From a virus: a stretch of 64,000 bases of DNA. Numbering within the stretch: position 1 is the stretch's first letter; every line of letters begins with the position of its first letter. The stretch is taken from positions 62,001-126,000 of the IMG/VR virus record IMGVR_UViG_3300005529_000024. One strand, written 5' to 3'. The translations under genes were made by a program, and so were the position numbers. Below are positions 1 to 7,837 of this stretch, piece after piece. Under the pieces are notes generated by a model, which did no database searches, was not told the DNA's origin, and worked only from the letters and a program-made list of their open reading frames with translations.

Positions 1-2
1 AT

Positions 3-443
3 TGTAGATTCTCGTTTAATCATCAAGTCAATCTTACAGAGTTTACGATTAAGAACCTTGATGATACTGTTAAAGAACCTTTTGCTGTTAAGCTTCCAAA
101 AGCTAATGTGACCGTGGGATTGCGTTTACTTCGTGGTGGTGATGAGCGAGCGATCAAAGATTATGAGACTCAAAAGCTGAGACATAATCCAGATGGTGGT
201 GATGGGTATATTTATAGAATCGCTCGTAGTATTGTCTCCGTTGATAACACAGCAATCAGCATTCAGAATGCGCTTGCTTTTGTTGAAAGGCTTCATGGAT
301 TAGATTCATCGGTTATTCAGAATGAGCTTGAGAAATATGATTCTGGTATCGTTCCAGCAATCGAAGCTGACTGTCCGAGATGTAGTAATCATATGTCTAT
401 GTTGATGCCACTGACGCCCGAATTTTTTCGCGCAAGAAATTGA
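3..443 (+). CDS. Tail assembly chaperone, T4 gp26-like / lambda G-like (5' truncated)
   Basis: The frame is open from the window edge, so the N-terminus is missing. The visible 146 residues end in a cysteine pair (CPRC) followed by the segment MPLTPEFFRA, the typical ending of the T4 gp26-like tail/baseplate chaperone family, whose members end in a zinc knuckle and a P-L-T-P-x-F-F motif. Such proteins hold the tape measure during tail assembly and are not usually in the virion. The TTT TTT CGC run at 423-431, inside the last codons, overlaps the next frame, so a fraction of ribosomes probably makes a longer G-T fusion. The tape measure gene lies 1 kb downstream, as expected. An internal GTG at 108 is not the real start because coding-like sequence continues upstream. 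Family assignment is from memory of motif patterns; the chaperone role is inference. Confidence 0.7.
   Translation, partial: CRFSFNHQVNLTEFTIKNLDDTVKEPFAVKLPKANVTVGLRLLRGGDERAIKDYETQKLRHNPDGGDGYIYRIARSIVSVDNTAISIQNALAFVERLHGLDSSVIQNELEKYDSGIVPAIEADCPRCSNHMSMLMPLTPEFFRARN
423..431 (+). other. Candidate programmed frameshift site (TTTTTTCGC)
   Basis: Six T residues followed by CGC lie inside the only stretch (415-443) where the chaperone frame and the downstream frame are both open. Read as TTT TTT in the upstream frame, both codons re-pair perfectly after a -2 slip. A +1 slip from TTT to TTC leads to the same frame. The layout resembles the phage Mu G/GT site, where a six-base homopolymer precedes CGA. 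Supported by position and frame logic only. Confidence 0.55.
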
Positions 444-474
444 GAACATAGATGATATCAACTCTGAGATATTC

Positions 475-660
475 ATGCTTGTTTATCATACAAGTATGAC
501 TTACTCAGATGTACTCTCTATGACAGTAAACGAACGTCATGCGTTCATCAAGCAACTTAGAGAACAAAAAGAAGCAGAATCCAATGCAACAAAACCACAA
601 AAAGGAGAATCAGGTAATGGAAGAAAAGGTAGAGGCGCTTCAGCAACAAGAACTTTCTAA
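475..660 (+). CDS. Downstream tail chaperone ORF (T-like), probably a frameshift product
   Basis: The frame is open from 415, after a stop at 412-414, to 660. The first ATG is at 475 but has no recognisable ribosome binding site. The residues around IFMLVYHTSMTYSDVLSM and ERHAFIKQLREQKE match the pattern of gp51/T-type tail chaperone segments: a hydrophobic start, a Y-S-D-V-L-S motif and an E-R-x-x-F-I-x-x-L helix. The tail of the protein is lysine- and glycine-rich. The frame overlaps the upstream chaperone at 415-443, where a T6 run sits, so translation most likely enters by a -2 or +1 shift, as in the G/GT arrangement of other phages. The next gene starts inside this one at 617. Independent initiation at 475 remains possible. 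Confidence 0.6.
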   Translation: MLVYHTSMTYSDVLSMTVNERHAFIKQLREQKEAESNATKPQKGESGNGRKGRGASATRTF

Positions 661-982
661 TTCAGATCTTTTTCCTTCGTATTCAGAACCTATACAGGTC
701 GAAGTTGTCGAGGAGAAAAAAGAGGAACCTGTTAAACTCAAGAAGATTAGGCCAGCAGTTCATATTGTTCATTGTGTTGTATGCAAGAATCTAACAGGTT
801 GGCCGTTTACAAAAGCGGAATTAGATGATCCTGAGCGGAGAATTAGACGTACTGTTAAGCGTTATAAGGTACGCCAAACTGGACAGAAGGTATATATCTG
901 TACGCATTGTGAAAAACGACGAAGAGTAGATCCAGGTGTTTACGAACGGTATCCTAGAAAGCGAAAACATTCAGTAGCTTAG
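617..982 (+). CDS. Zinc-ribbon protein between chaperone and tape measure
   Basis: Encodes 121 residues from an ATG preceded by GGAG about 10 bases upstream; the start lies inside the downstream chaperone frame. The N-terminal 45 residues are acidic and glutamine-rich. Two cysteine pairs (C-V-V-C near residue 53 and C-T-H-C near residue 96) could bind one zinc ion, and the C-terminus is strongly basic. No family is recognised. Its place just before the tape measure suggests a tail-assembly or virion-associated role, but this is inference; a nucleic-acid-binding function is equally possible from the zinc ribbon and basic tail. Confidence 0.75.
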   Translation: MEEKVEALQQQELSNSDLFPSYSEPIQVEVVEEKKEEPVKLKKIRPAVHIVHCVVCKNLTGWPFTKAELDDPERRIRRTVKRYKVRQTGQKVYICTHCEKRRRVDPGVYERYPRKRKHSVA

Positions 983-985
983 CTG

Positions 986-1014
986 TTGACAAACAGCTTC
1001 TTTTATGCTATAGT
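986..1014 (+). promoter_or_regulatory. Consensus sigma-70 promoter
   Basis: TTGACA at 986-991 and TATAGT at 1009-1014 are separated by 17 bases. The site lies between two tail genes and points at the small membrane protein starting at 1035. Host polymerase should read it without phage factors. Confidence 0.8.
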
Positions 1015-1034
1015 ATCAGTAGGTGGAGAAGGAT

Positions 1035-1361
1035 ATGAAAAGCATAAAAGAAAACCTGGTTCTTAAAAATAGCTATCGGAAGGAAACAGTAGAAATATCA
1101 ACTGTTTCGGAAGATACTGCCTATCCTTGGTATAGCATCCGTCCTGGATTTTTTACCACTTTCTTGATTGGCTTTTTAGCTCTGTGCGGTTTCTTCTTTA
1201 CCGTATTGTACATGTATGTCTATTATCCAGTTGCCTTGTTTGTTACCATATTTTTTCTTGTGAACGGGTATCTGTATTATATCGTTAGCGAGGCAACAGG
1301 CATTCCTGTTGTGCCTTTAATTTTTCTGAAAGAGTTTATATCGTCAAGATTCAAGGATTGA
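1035..1361 (+). CDS. Small two-helix membrane protein, possible moron
   Basis: Encodes 108 residues from the ATG behind the ribosome binding site GGAGAAGGA; an upstream in-frame GTG at 1023 sits inside that site and is unlikely. The first 38 residues are polar, followed by two adjoining hydrophobic helices (about residues 39-62 and 64-84) and a short basic tail, so an inner-membrane protein with both ends on one side is likely. It has its own consensus promoter although it sits in the middle of the tail operon. An autonomously expressed membrane gene inserted in a structural region is typical of a moron, for example a superinfection-exclusion protein. No homologue is recognised. Confidence 0.75.
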   Translation: MKSIKENLVLKNSYRKETVEISTVSEDTAYPWYSIRPGFFTTFLIGFLALCGFFFTVLYMYVYYPVALFVTIFFLVNGYLYYIVSEATGIPVVPLIFLKEFISSRFKD

Positions 1362-1429
1362 GATCCACCCTCCTGATCCAAAGATTTTGTCTACGGTAAT
1401 TCCTTTCTACTTGGAATAACTTCACTACA

Positions 1430-3406
1430 ATGGGAAAACAAACGAACATCGCAATAAATTATTTATTGCAGGTGCGCGATTTAGCGTCAAAACATTTTAC
1501 CAATGTCTCTAAATCGCAAGAAAACCTATTAAAGCTAAGTAAGGCTGGTGTCGGCGTTAACTATCAATATAGTCGATCCTTTGCCACTTATGTTGACCCA
1601 CAGCTACAGTTAGCTGCTCATAATGCTGATGAGTTGTCCAATAAATTGAATAATGCTCAGAAGGGCATGGCAGATTTTGAAAGAAGCGGTAAGGGATTTA
1701 ATAGCATTCTAAAATTTGGAAAAGACGCTTTAGCTGCTAGTGCTATTGCTGCTGCACATTTGGGTGATGTTGTTGTACATACTGCTGCACAAACCCAATT
1801 GTCCACAAAAGAGCAATACGCTTTGAATAGATCTATCCTTGAATCGATGGGCAACTTTCATAAGATGCACATCTCAGCTAAGGATCTTGGTGAAGCTGTA
1901 AATTCCGCCCAGGTTACTTTTGGTCTTGGTGCTAAAAAATCTCTAGCTCTTGGTGATGCTGCTGTAATAGCTGGACGTAATCTTGGTGTTGGTGCTGAAT
2001 CCATTGTTAAGAATCTTGGCAATATTGCTGTCCAAGGCAATCTTAATGAAGCTCAGATTAAGCAATTAGGTTATGATTACACTACATTTGGGCGACTTCT
2101 AAGTAGGGATATTGCTGTTGGGCTGAATAATCTTTCAGAGTCAGAAAAAGCTCTTATTGAAAAGCATAAAGTTAGTGCTAGCTCTATTTTAGCTGTAAAG
2201 GGAGCGTTTGAAAAGTGGAATGTTCCCTCAGATGCTGCTGCCAAATTGACCGAGGCTATGACTGGTCATCTGGATTCATTTGTAGATATCCTAAAAAAGA
2301 GTGGTGTAACTCTTACTGATAATCAGCAAAAACTTTTAAGTCAGCAAGTTGCTCAGGGTAATCTGACTGGAGCTACTAAGCTTTTAGTTGAGAATACAGA
2401 TAAACTTGTTAAGTTCATGGACAGAGGTGGTCAAGCTGCAAGCGAAGTCGCTGCTGTTTTCGGTGACAACCTTGATGTATTACGTGATCAGAACTTACAT
2501 TCAAAGAAACTTGCTTCCACTCTTGGTGAGCTTGAAAAAGCATTAGGCAATCAGAGTAATGAAGCCAAGACTGCTATTGATCGTGCTAGAGATATGAGCG
2601 ATGCATGGGATCTTTTAGGAGAGTCACTTAAAACTACTCTCGGTCTTAAGCTTACTGACTGGACTGAGACGATTAATACATCTCTTCAGAGTGTGCGTGG
2701 TTTCCTTTATGAAGTTGTAAGCGGTGCTCAGGCTATACCTACTGCTTTCGTGGCTATGACTCCAGTTATTTTAGGTGTGCTAACTAGTTGGGGATCTAAG
2801 CTTAAGAATTTTGGTGGTGCTATCTGGTCTACTATAACAGGTGTCGGTAAGCAGGGTATAACAGCCGCTGCTGAACTTACACAACCTATTGTCAAAGGTC
2901 TTGAGAAAGCTGCTCCGAAATTATATGATGCATATGGTCGTGTGATTGAAGAAGCAACAACTAAAGTTGCTCCAAAGGTAGCATCTAAGATTCCAATGTT
3001 AGCACGAGCAGGTAAAGTGGCTAGTGCTGCCGGTGAAGCTGTTAACCCTGTCATGTGGGGATATCTTCTTGGAAGTGTGATCCAGCATGCTCAGAAACAG
3101 ACTGGTACGCTTCTTCCTCCTCAAACGATGATCGGGGATCTTCTTGCTGAGAAATATGAGCAAAGGTTAATAGCTCAACAGGAAGCTGCTCGTAAGCCAG
3201 GTAGTCGTATACTTCCGGCTGTCGCTGCACAAGAGAGTAATTTCTTGGTCTCTTTACTTGAGCGTATGCTTGCATCTGATGATCAATTTTATAGTGCGAT
3301 TAGCGACTCTTTAAATAAAGTCGTAAATCATACAAAAACAACTGCGGAGAATACAGGTGTTCAACCCGATCCAGGGCTTGCTGCTATGGGTGGAGGAGTT
3401 CGTTAA
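1430..3406 (+). CDS. Tape measure protein
   Basis: Encodes 658 residues, mostly long helices rich in alanine, lysine, leucine and glutamine, with a hydrophobic stretch around residues 430-455 (IPTAFVAMTPVILGVL) followed by glycine-rich sequence. Helical, alanine-rich sequence with an internal hydrophobic block, placed directly after the chaperone pair and before baseplate hub genes, is the usual signature of the tape measure, which sets tail length and enters the host envelope on injection. By the usual 0.15 nm per residue rule the tail would be about 100 nm. The ATG has no strong ribosome binding site; only a weak TTGGAA lies upstream. The next gene starts 3 bases after its stop. Confidence 0.75.
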   Translation: MGKQTNIAINYLLQVRDLASKHFTNVSKSQENLLKLSKAGVGVNYQYSRSFATYVDPQLQLAAHNADELSNKLNNAQKGMADFERSGKGFNSILKFGKDALAASAIAAAHLGDVVVHTAAQTQLSTKEQYALNRSILESMGNFHKMHISAKDLGEAVNSAQVTFGLGAKKSLALGDAAVIAGRNLGVGAESIVKNLGNIAVQGNLNEAQIKQLGYDYTTFGRLLSRDIAVGLNNLSESEKALIEKHKVSASSILAVKGAFEKWNVPSDAAAKLTEAMTGHLDSFVDILKKSGVTLTDNQQKLLSQQVAQGNLTGATKLLVENTDKLVKFMDRGGQAASEVAAVFGDNLDVLRDQNLHSKKLASTLGELEKALGNQSNEAKTAIDRARDMSDAWDLLGESLKTTLGLKLTDWTETINTSLQSVRGFLYEVVSGAQAIPTAFVAMTPVILGVLTSWGSKLKNFGGAIWSTITGVGKQGITAAAELTQPIVKGLEKAAPKLYDAYGRVIEEATTKVAPKVASKIPMLARAGKVASAAGEAVNPVMWGYLLGSVIQHAQKQTGTLLPPQTMIGDLLAEKYEQRLIAQQEAARKPGSRILPAVAAQESNFLVSLLERMLASDDQFYSAISDSLNKVVNHTKTTAENTGVQPDPGLAAMGGGVR

Positions 3407-3409
3407 TAA

Positions 3410-4180
3410 ATGGCTACAAATCCTAATCCTTTATCGGGTACACGCCTAAGTACTCCGTTGGCTGATATTGCGTATATCGCGTTGGTTGATCCTAACGCGA
3501 TGCCTGCTGTATTTCCAAGATTCATTAAATTTCAGTATATGCCAGAAAGTATTGGCGAGAATAAATCTGCAAATTGGCAGTATATTGATATACTCGGTAG
3601 ATCAGAACCTATTCGTTTTTATTCCAGCAGCGGTCCAAGAAGTATTAATCTTTGCCTAACGTTTCATGCTTTGTCTAGTCGTATTGATGATGTCGAGCTT
3701 AAGATCAGATTTCTAAGATCTCTTGTCTATCCTGATTATCAGGCGTCTAAGTCAACAAATACTCCGTTTCCTCCTCCGGTTATTCTACTCAAAATCGGTG
3801 AGTGGCTTAAGATGCGTTCCATCGTTACGAACATATCCGTGAACAGAAGCGGACCATGGGAGCCAGATACTCTATATCCAACCTGTGCTGAAGTGTCATT
3901 AGATATACAAGAACTTAACGTAGATCCTTTCGATGCAACAGATGTATTTTTCGGTGATGATATGACAAGCTTTCCTGTCGAAAAGCAGGTCACATCATCT
4001 GCAACACCCGCTGCATCAAATGGTGGTAATCTAGCTGCTCAACAAAGTGTTCTTGGGAATATCGTTAGTGTTTTGGGTGCTGGTGCTGCTGTGGCCGCTG
4101 GTGTAGTGGGCGCTGTTGGTACTGTCTCTGCTGCTACAAACGCAATCCAAAATGCTGCTAAAGCATTAAAGAGTAAATAG
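3410..4180 (+). CDS. Baseplate hub / tube-initiator protein (CIS_tube-like)
   Basis: Encodes 256 residues. The N-terminal 150 residues carry the pattern F-x-Y-M-P-E-S-I-x-E-N-K-S-A, then G-R-S-E-P-I and a later P-P-P-V segment. This pattern belongs to contractile-injection-system tube/hub proteins and XkdP-like proteins, which cap the tube at the baseplate. A P-rich stretch precedes a beta-strand-rich region ending near residue 175. The last 55 residues are alanine- and glycine-rich and look flexible or membrane-associated. The neighbours (tape measure before, gp53-like, hub and spike after) fit a hub role. Assignment rests on pattern recognition. Confidence 0.7.
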   Translation: MATNPNPLSGTRLSTPLADIAYIALVDPNAMPAVFPRFIKFQYMPESIGENKSANWQYIDILGRSEPIRFYSSSGPRSINLCLTFHALSSRIDDVELKIRFLRSLVYPDYQASKSTNTPFPPPVILLKIGEWLKMRSIVTNISVNRSGPWEPDTLYPTCAEVSLDIQELNVDPFDATDVFFGDDMTSFPVEKQVTSSATPAASNGGNLAAQQSVLGNIVSVLGAGAAVAAGVVGAVGTVSAATNAIQNAAKALKSK

Positions 4181-4188
4181 GATAAACT

Positions 4189-4545
4189 ATGTCTAATCCA
4201 AGCTTACCAGAACTAAAGCCAGTACAAACGTCTCCATTTGTATCACGCGATAGTATGTTCAATAACGCAAAGCTATACGTAGACGATGGTAGTAATCAGT
4301 TTTTCTCATTCACGAAGAACATATCTTTCCCTGAATCACAGACTGATAGCTTTCATGTTGTTCAAGCTGGAGAGGTTAATAGGTTAGATATTATCTCAAA
4401 TAATTTCTACCAGACACCTAATCTATGGTGGGTTATTGCTGTAGCAAATAATATTGTCAATCCATTTTCTGATGTGTATGTTGGCAAGCCTTTGAGAATT
4501 CCTGATATCGCAATTGTCCGAGCATCAACAGCAGTACAATCATAA
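4189..4545 (+). CDS. gp53-like baseplate wedge / LysM-like protein
   Basis: Encodes 118 residues. The C-terminal half (FHVVQAGEVNRLDIISNNFY, then LWWVIAVANN and GKPLRIP) is the LysM-like fold found in T4 gp53 and other small baseplate proteins: a V-x-x-G-E-x-x-x-L-D-x-I segment, a W-W-x-I segment and a terminal G-x-x-L-R-I-P strand. In contractile phages this domain sits at the end of the tail tube and links hub and wedges rather than binding peptidoglycan. The gene is 8 bases after the hub protein and 9 before the next hub gene, so it is probably co-translated with them. Confidence 0.72.
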   Translation: MSNPSLPELKPVQTSPFVSRDSMFNNAKLYVDDGSNQFFSFTKNISFPESQTDSFHVVQAGEVNRLDIISNNFYQTPNLWWVIAVANNIVNPFSDVYVGKPLRIPDIAIVRASTAVQS

Positions 4546-4554
4546 GAGTAAATT

Positions 4555-5946
4555 ATGCCATTATCCGTAGTTCAGTTTCCAAAGATTATCGGCAAGGTTT
4601 ATAAGCCGCCTCAACCAGCACTTCCTATTGCGAAGATTGAGTTTCCCAAAGGATCGTTACTGGCACCTACGAATAGCATTATTCTTCCTGGATTACCAAA
4701 TTCTTCTATATCTGGTTCTCCACAAGGATTGGTAGATTTCCGGTATGAGGATATCGTAAACGCTGTACATCGATGTAGTTTCACATTAGAGGATGTAGAC
4801 GGTACGCTTGAATCTCTTATCATAGCAAATAGAGAAAGTATATTCATTAGCTTTGGGTATTCCGGGTTTCCAACTGATTTTTCTACGGGGTTGGACTTTA
4901 CTATCGGTAATGTCGATTTTACTCCACGTAGGGAATTTCAGATCGTTAAGTTTCAACCTACGTTCACTGGATCAACAGTTACTCTTCAGATGGAGTGTTT
5001 GTCAAAGAAGCTTGTTCCTTCTCTATTGGAAGCTGTGACTAATGAATCCTATAAGGGTCTTGAAATTTCTACGATTGTTCATGCTTTGGCTGCAAAGAAT
5101 AATTGGTTAGGTCCTGATGGACTTCCATTGTATATCGAGCCTACTAAGACACCAGCAGATAAGGTAACTTCTCCTGATGGAAGTAATACCCTATATTTTA
5201 GGAATAATGGTCTTACTGATATCGCGTTTATTAAGCAGACGCTTTTGCCTATGGCATACTCGGCGGTTGCTCAAGAGAATGGGTATATCTTTTACTTAGA
5301 TCCTGATTATGGTGTTTATTTCGCTCCAGTAGGACGCATTGTAAATCCAACAACTCATCAAGCTGTTATATCTAAGGATGGTACTGCTCCTCCGGTTCGT
5401 GTTTACACAAACCGTGGTCCTGATGCTACCATAACGAGTTGGCAACCAGATATTCGCGGGGCTGTCGAATTATACAACGGCGCGGGGCAATTGAATCTGG
5501 TTAAAGTAGATCCTTACTCTGTTCTTCAGCACGAAACTATCTCATATATTAAGCAGAGTAATCAGGGTAAGCAATCTTCTCTCCCTGGTGGGCCTGGTAG
5601 TAAGACACAATCAGATGTTGACGCCAAACGTTTTCTGCATCATACGAAATCTACGAAAGAGCGTATAGAAATATACGGACAAGCAATCTGGAGATCGATG
5701 CACGATAAAATGTGGCAAGGTACTTTACGAACGGTTCTTGATCCGAGTATCAAAGCACGTGATACGATATTCCTAATTATACGAAGACCTAATGGGGATA
5801 TTCATTATACTTCCGGGCCATATTGGATTTCTAAGGTGACTCATAGTATTAGTTCTAACGAAGCTTACTCAATCTTTGATCTATACCGTCCCGGTCTTCC
5901 ATCTGACTTTCAAGGTCAAGGTACTGAGAATATACCAACAGGATAG
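4555..5946 (+). CDS. Baseplate hub protein (gp27 / late control protein D type)
   Basis: Encodes 463 residues. The size, the position immediately before the spike gene and the segments around SFTLEDVDGTLESLIIANRE, the middle FIKQTLLPMAYSAVAQENGY region and the terminal Y-W-I-S-K-V-T-H-S-I motif fit the gp27/D-family hub, whose tube-like domains hold the central spike trimer. The I-K-Q-T-L-L-P-x-A pattern followed by a glycine-tyrosine strand is typical of these hubs. The stop is 2 bases before the spike start, so translation is coupled. The family is inferred from gene order and strand pattern; no catalytic residues apply. Confidence 0.65.
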   Translation: MPLSVVQFPKIIGKVYKPPQPALPIAKIEFPKGSLLAPTNSIILPGLPNSSISGSPQGLVDFRYEDIVNAVHRCSFTLEDVDGTLESLIIANRESIFISFGYSGFPTDFSTGLDFTIGNVDFTPRREFQIVKFQPTFTGSTVTLQMECLSKKLVPSLLEAVTNESYKGLEISTIVHALAAKNNWLGPDGLPLYIEPTKTPADKVTSPDGSNTLYFRNNGLTDIAFIKQTLLPMAYSAVAQENGYIFYLDPDYGVYFAPVGRIVNPTTHQAVISKDGTAPPVRVYTNRGPDATITSWQPDIRGAVELYNGAGQLNLVKVDPYSVLQHETISYIKQSNQGKQSSLPGGPGSKTQSDVDAKRFLHHTKSTKERIEIYGQAIWRSMHDKMWQGTLRTVLDPSIKARDTIFLIIRRPNGDIHYTSGPYWISKVTHSISSNEAYSIFDLYRPGLPSDFQGQGTENIPTG

Positions 5947-5948
5947 CG

Positions 5949-6755
5949 ATGAATATTGAAGAAGATAACAAAGGGAATAAGCGGGTTTATCAACCTAACA
6001 AAGCTTATGGATTATACCTTGGATATTGCGAGCAAAATGATGATCCGCTTGTAATGGGTCGTATAAAGGTTCGTATACCTGAGTTTCATGGTCCACGTCT
6101 TAATAATCCTGATGCACAGGAGCAAGATTCTTTACCTGTTGATGCTATTCCTTGGGCGTTACCTTGTTTCAGAAATAAAGGTGAGTATGCTATCCCAGAG
6201 GTTGGTGATCCGGTGTGGGTAGCTCCAGAAGGTACGGATATCGATAGGTGGGTATGGCTTGGTGTTATACAACCACTCTTCAATAAAGATTCTATTTTTG
6301 GTGGTAATGGAGATCAATCTACTGTACCTATCGAGGCGAAGCAATCATTACGCGCTAGCAATAAGAAGCCTCAAGTAAGGGAATTCAAAACGACTGGAGG
6401 TCATTATGTTATCCTTGATGATGCTCCTGGTAAGCAACGAATAGAGATTCACACAGCGAATGGGCATATAATCAAGCTTGATGATAACAGCGGAAAAGTC
6501 ACCATACATTCTACTGGTGATGCTGATGTAACGGTTACTGGAAAGGCTACTGTTGATGTAGGGGATGAAGCTGATATCACAGTAGGCGGTGATGTAAAGT
6601 TAGTCGCATCAGGAAATGTCGAAGTCACATCTCCATTTGTAAAGCTGCATAACTCAGTAATATTCCCTGGCAACATAGTGACAGATAATCCTGTGAACAA
6701 CGATCCCATAACCGGGATTCCGTTACAAGGAAATACTCAGAATCCTGTGGATTAA
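5949..6755 (+). CDS. Central tail spike (gp5 / VgrG-like)
   Basis: Encodes 268 residues. Residues 20-110 have the OB-fold pattern of gp5/VgrG proteins (GLYLGYCEQN, then MGRIKVRIPEFHG, then VGDPVWVAPEGTDIDRWVWL). Residues 140-230 form repeated short beta strands rich in T, V, D and G (KVTIHSTGDADVTVTGKATV), the trimeric needle that pierces the outer envelope. No lysozyme domain is present, unlike T4 gp5. Start and stop are tightly packed with the neighbours. High confidence for a spike protein; the exact subtype is not decided. Confidence 0.85.
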   Translation: MNIEEDNKGNKRVYQPNKAYGLYLGYCEQNDDPLVMGRIKVRIPEFHGPRLNNPDAQEQDSLPVDAIPWALPCFRNKGEYAIPEVGDPVWVAPEGTDIDRWVWLGVIQPLFNKDSIFGGNGDQSTVPIEAKQSLRASNKKPQVREFKTTGGHYVILDDAPGKQRIEIHTANGHIIKLDDNSGKVTIHSTGDADVTVTGKATVDVGDEADITVGGDVKLVASGNVEVTSPFVKLHNSVIFPGNIVTDNPVNNDPITGIPLQGNTQNPVD

Positions 6756-6757
6756 AA

Positions 6758-7366
6758 ATGGCATTAAGTGTTAGTGTTCTAGACGGATTATTACAAACGA
6801 ATTTGCAATCACGCTTAGCTCCATATAATTTTGGGGTGCCCGGTATTAGTTTTACTGACTTTACACATGCTGTAGCTTTCGGTATCGTCACAAATATTGT
6901 TGGTTCGACTTTCATAACAGTGGATACAGGGTCTGTAGCTGGTAGTGGTGTTGGTGCTGGAGTTGGTATCGTAGGTCTTAACCAAGCTGCATTGAGTAGT
7001 TTGATTTATGCAAACTGTTCCAGTTTATGGGGAACAACAGGAGTAAGACTTCAAGATTTTACCGATGCGATTGCTCAATCTGTTGTCACGCACTTATTAG
7101 CAGCAACCCTTACAAGTACACATTCTCCTGTTTATGCCGGTACTGGAGTTGTCTCGTTTGCTCTAAGTTCTATGAATCAATCTGCTATGGCATCAAGTAT
7201 TCAGAATGCAAATACATTTAATGGACCACTTTGGTCCAGATGGTGTACAGCGATAGCTAATGGCGTAGTTAGTCATATTAAATCTGTGGGCACTGGTATT
7301 GTAACGATAACAGGCTCTGGCTCTGGTGGATCTGGTAGCGGTAGTGGTACTGGAGTTGTTTCATGA
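6758..7366 (+). CDS. Tail-region protein with three internal repeats and Gly-Ser tail
   Basis: Encodes 202 residues starting 3 bases after the spike stop. The motif F-T-D-F-T-H-A-V-A-F-G-I-V-T-N-I occurs again as L-Q-D-F-T-D-A-I-A-Q-S-V-V-T-H-L and W-S-R-W-C-T-A-I-A-N-G-V-V-S-H-I, so the protein is built from about three related segments of 60-75 residues, each ending in a glycine/threonine-rich strand. The last 20 residues are almost only Gly and Ser. No family is recognised. Because it lies between spike and gp25-like wedge genes it is probably a virion baseplate component. Confidence 0.7.
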   Translation: MALSVSVLDGLLQTNLQSRLAPYNFGVPGISFTDFTHAVAFGIVTNIVGSTFITVDTGSVAGSGVGAGVGIVGLNQAALSSLIYANCSSLWGTTGVRLQDFTDAIAQSVVTHLLAATLTSTHSPVYAGTGVVSFALSSMNQSAMASSIQNANTFNGPLWSRWCTAIANGVVSHIKSVGTGIVTITGSGSGGSGSGSGTGVVS

Positions 7367-7378
7367 GGAATTTGATTT

Positions 7379-7828
7379 ATGGCAATTCGATGCCTATCTG
7401 TACAATTAGCACAGCAAACTTTTCAGTTTACAAAACAATTGGGCACACCTCCCTTTATTTATAATGGGCCTGGTTTTCCTATCACAAATAATCCGCAAGG
7501 CTTCCTTCAGTTTAAAACAGATGTAGCTTTGGTTGTCGATAGTATCACACAGATTTTGGGTACGCGAAAAGGTGAACGTTTGCGTGTTCCTACTTTCGGT
7601 TCTGTTTTAAGTCAGCTTCAGTTTGAACCTGATGATCAGGTACTCGCTGATTTAGCTGCATCCAATATAGCTGACGCGCTGCATCAATGGGAACCAAGAC
7701 TTCGTTTGCAGCAAGTAACTGCTACTGTAGTACCTGGAGAGATGCCTACATTACAGATTGTTATTTCCGGTACTCTAACGAAGCTCGCATTACCAGTTAC
7801 TCTTAGATATGAGATGAATATATCCTAG
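7379..7828 (+). CDS. Baseplate wedge protein, gp25/GPW family
   Basis: Encodes 149 residues. The order of motifs (a central D-V-A-L-V-V-D-S-I-T-Q-I-L-G-T-R-K-G-E-R segment, then R-V-P-x-F-G-S and a D-x-x-x-A-x-x-x-I-x-D-A-L-x-x-W-E-P-R-L segment) is that of the gp25/gpW family, the conserved wedge protein that nucleates sheath contraction in myophages and related secretion systems. The length is normal for the family. It is followed at 10 bases by the Baseplate_J gene, the standard partner. This gene is the main evidence for a contractile tail. Confidence 0.88.
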   Translation: MAIRCLSVQLAQQTFQFTKQLGTPPFIYNGPGFPITNNPQGFLQFKTDVALVVDSITQILGTRKGERLRVPTFGSVLSQLQFEPDDQVLADLAASNIADALHQWEPRLRLQQVTATVVPGEMPTLQIVISGTLTKLALPVTLRYEMNIS

Positions 7829-7837
7829 GATTTAATA

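Noticed and set aside
1657-3275. Long minus-strand frames under the tape measure gene
   Set aside because: They are shadows of the plus-strand codon pattern, with no ribosome binding sites and no packing with other genes.
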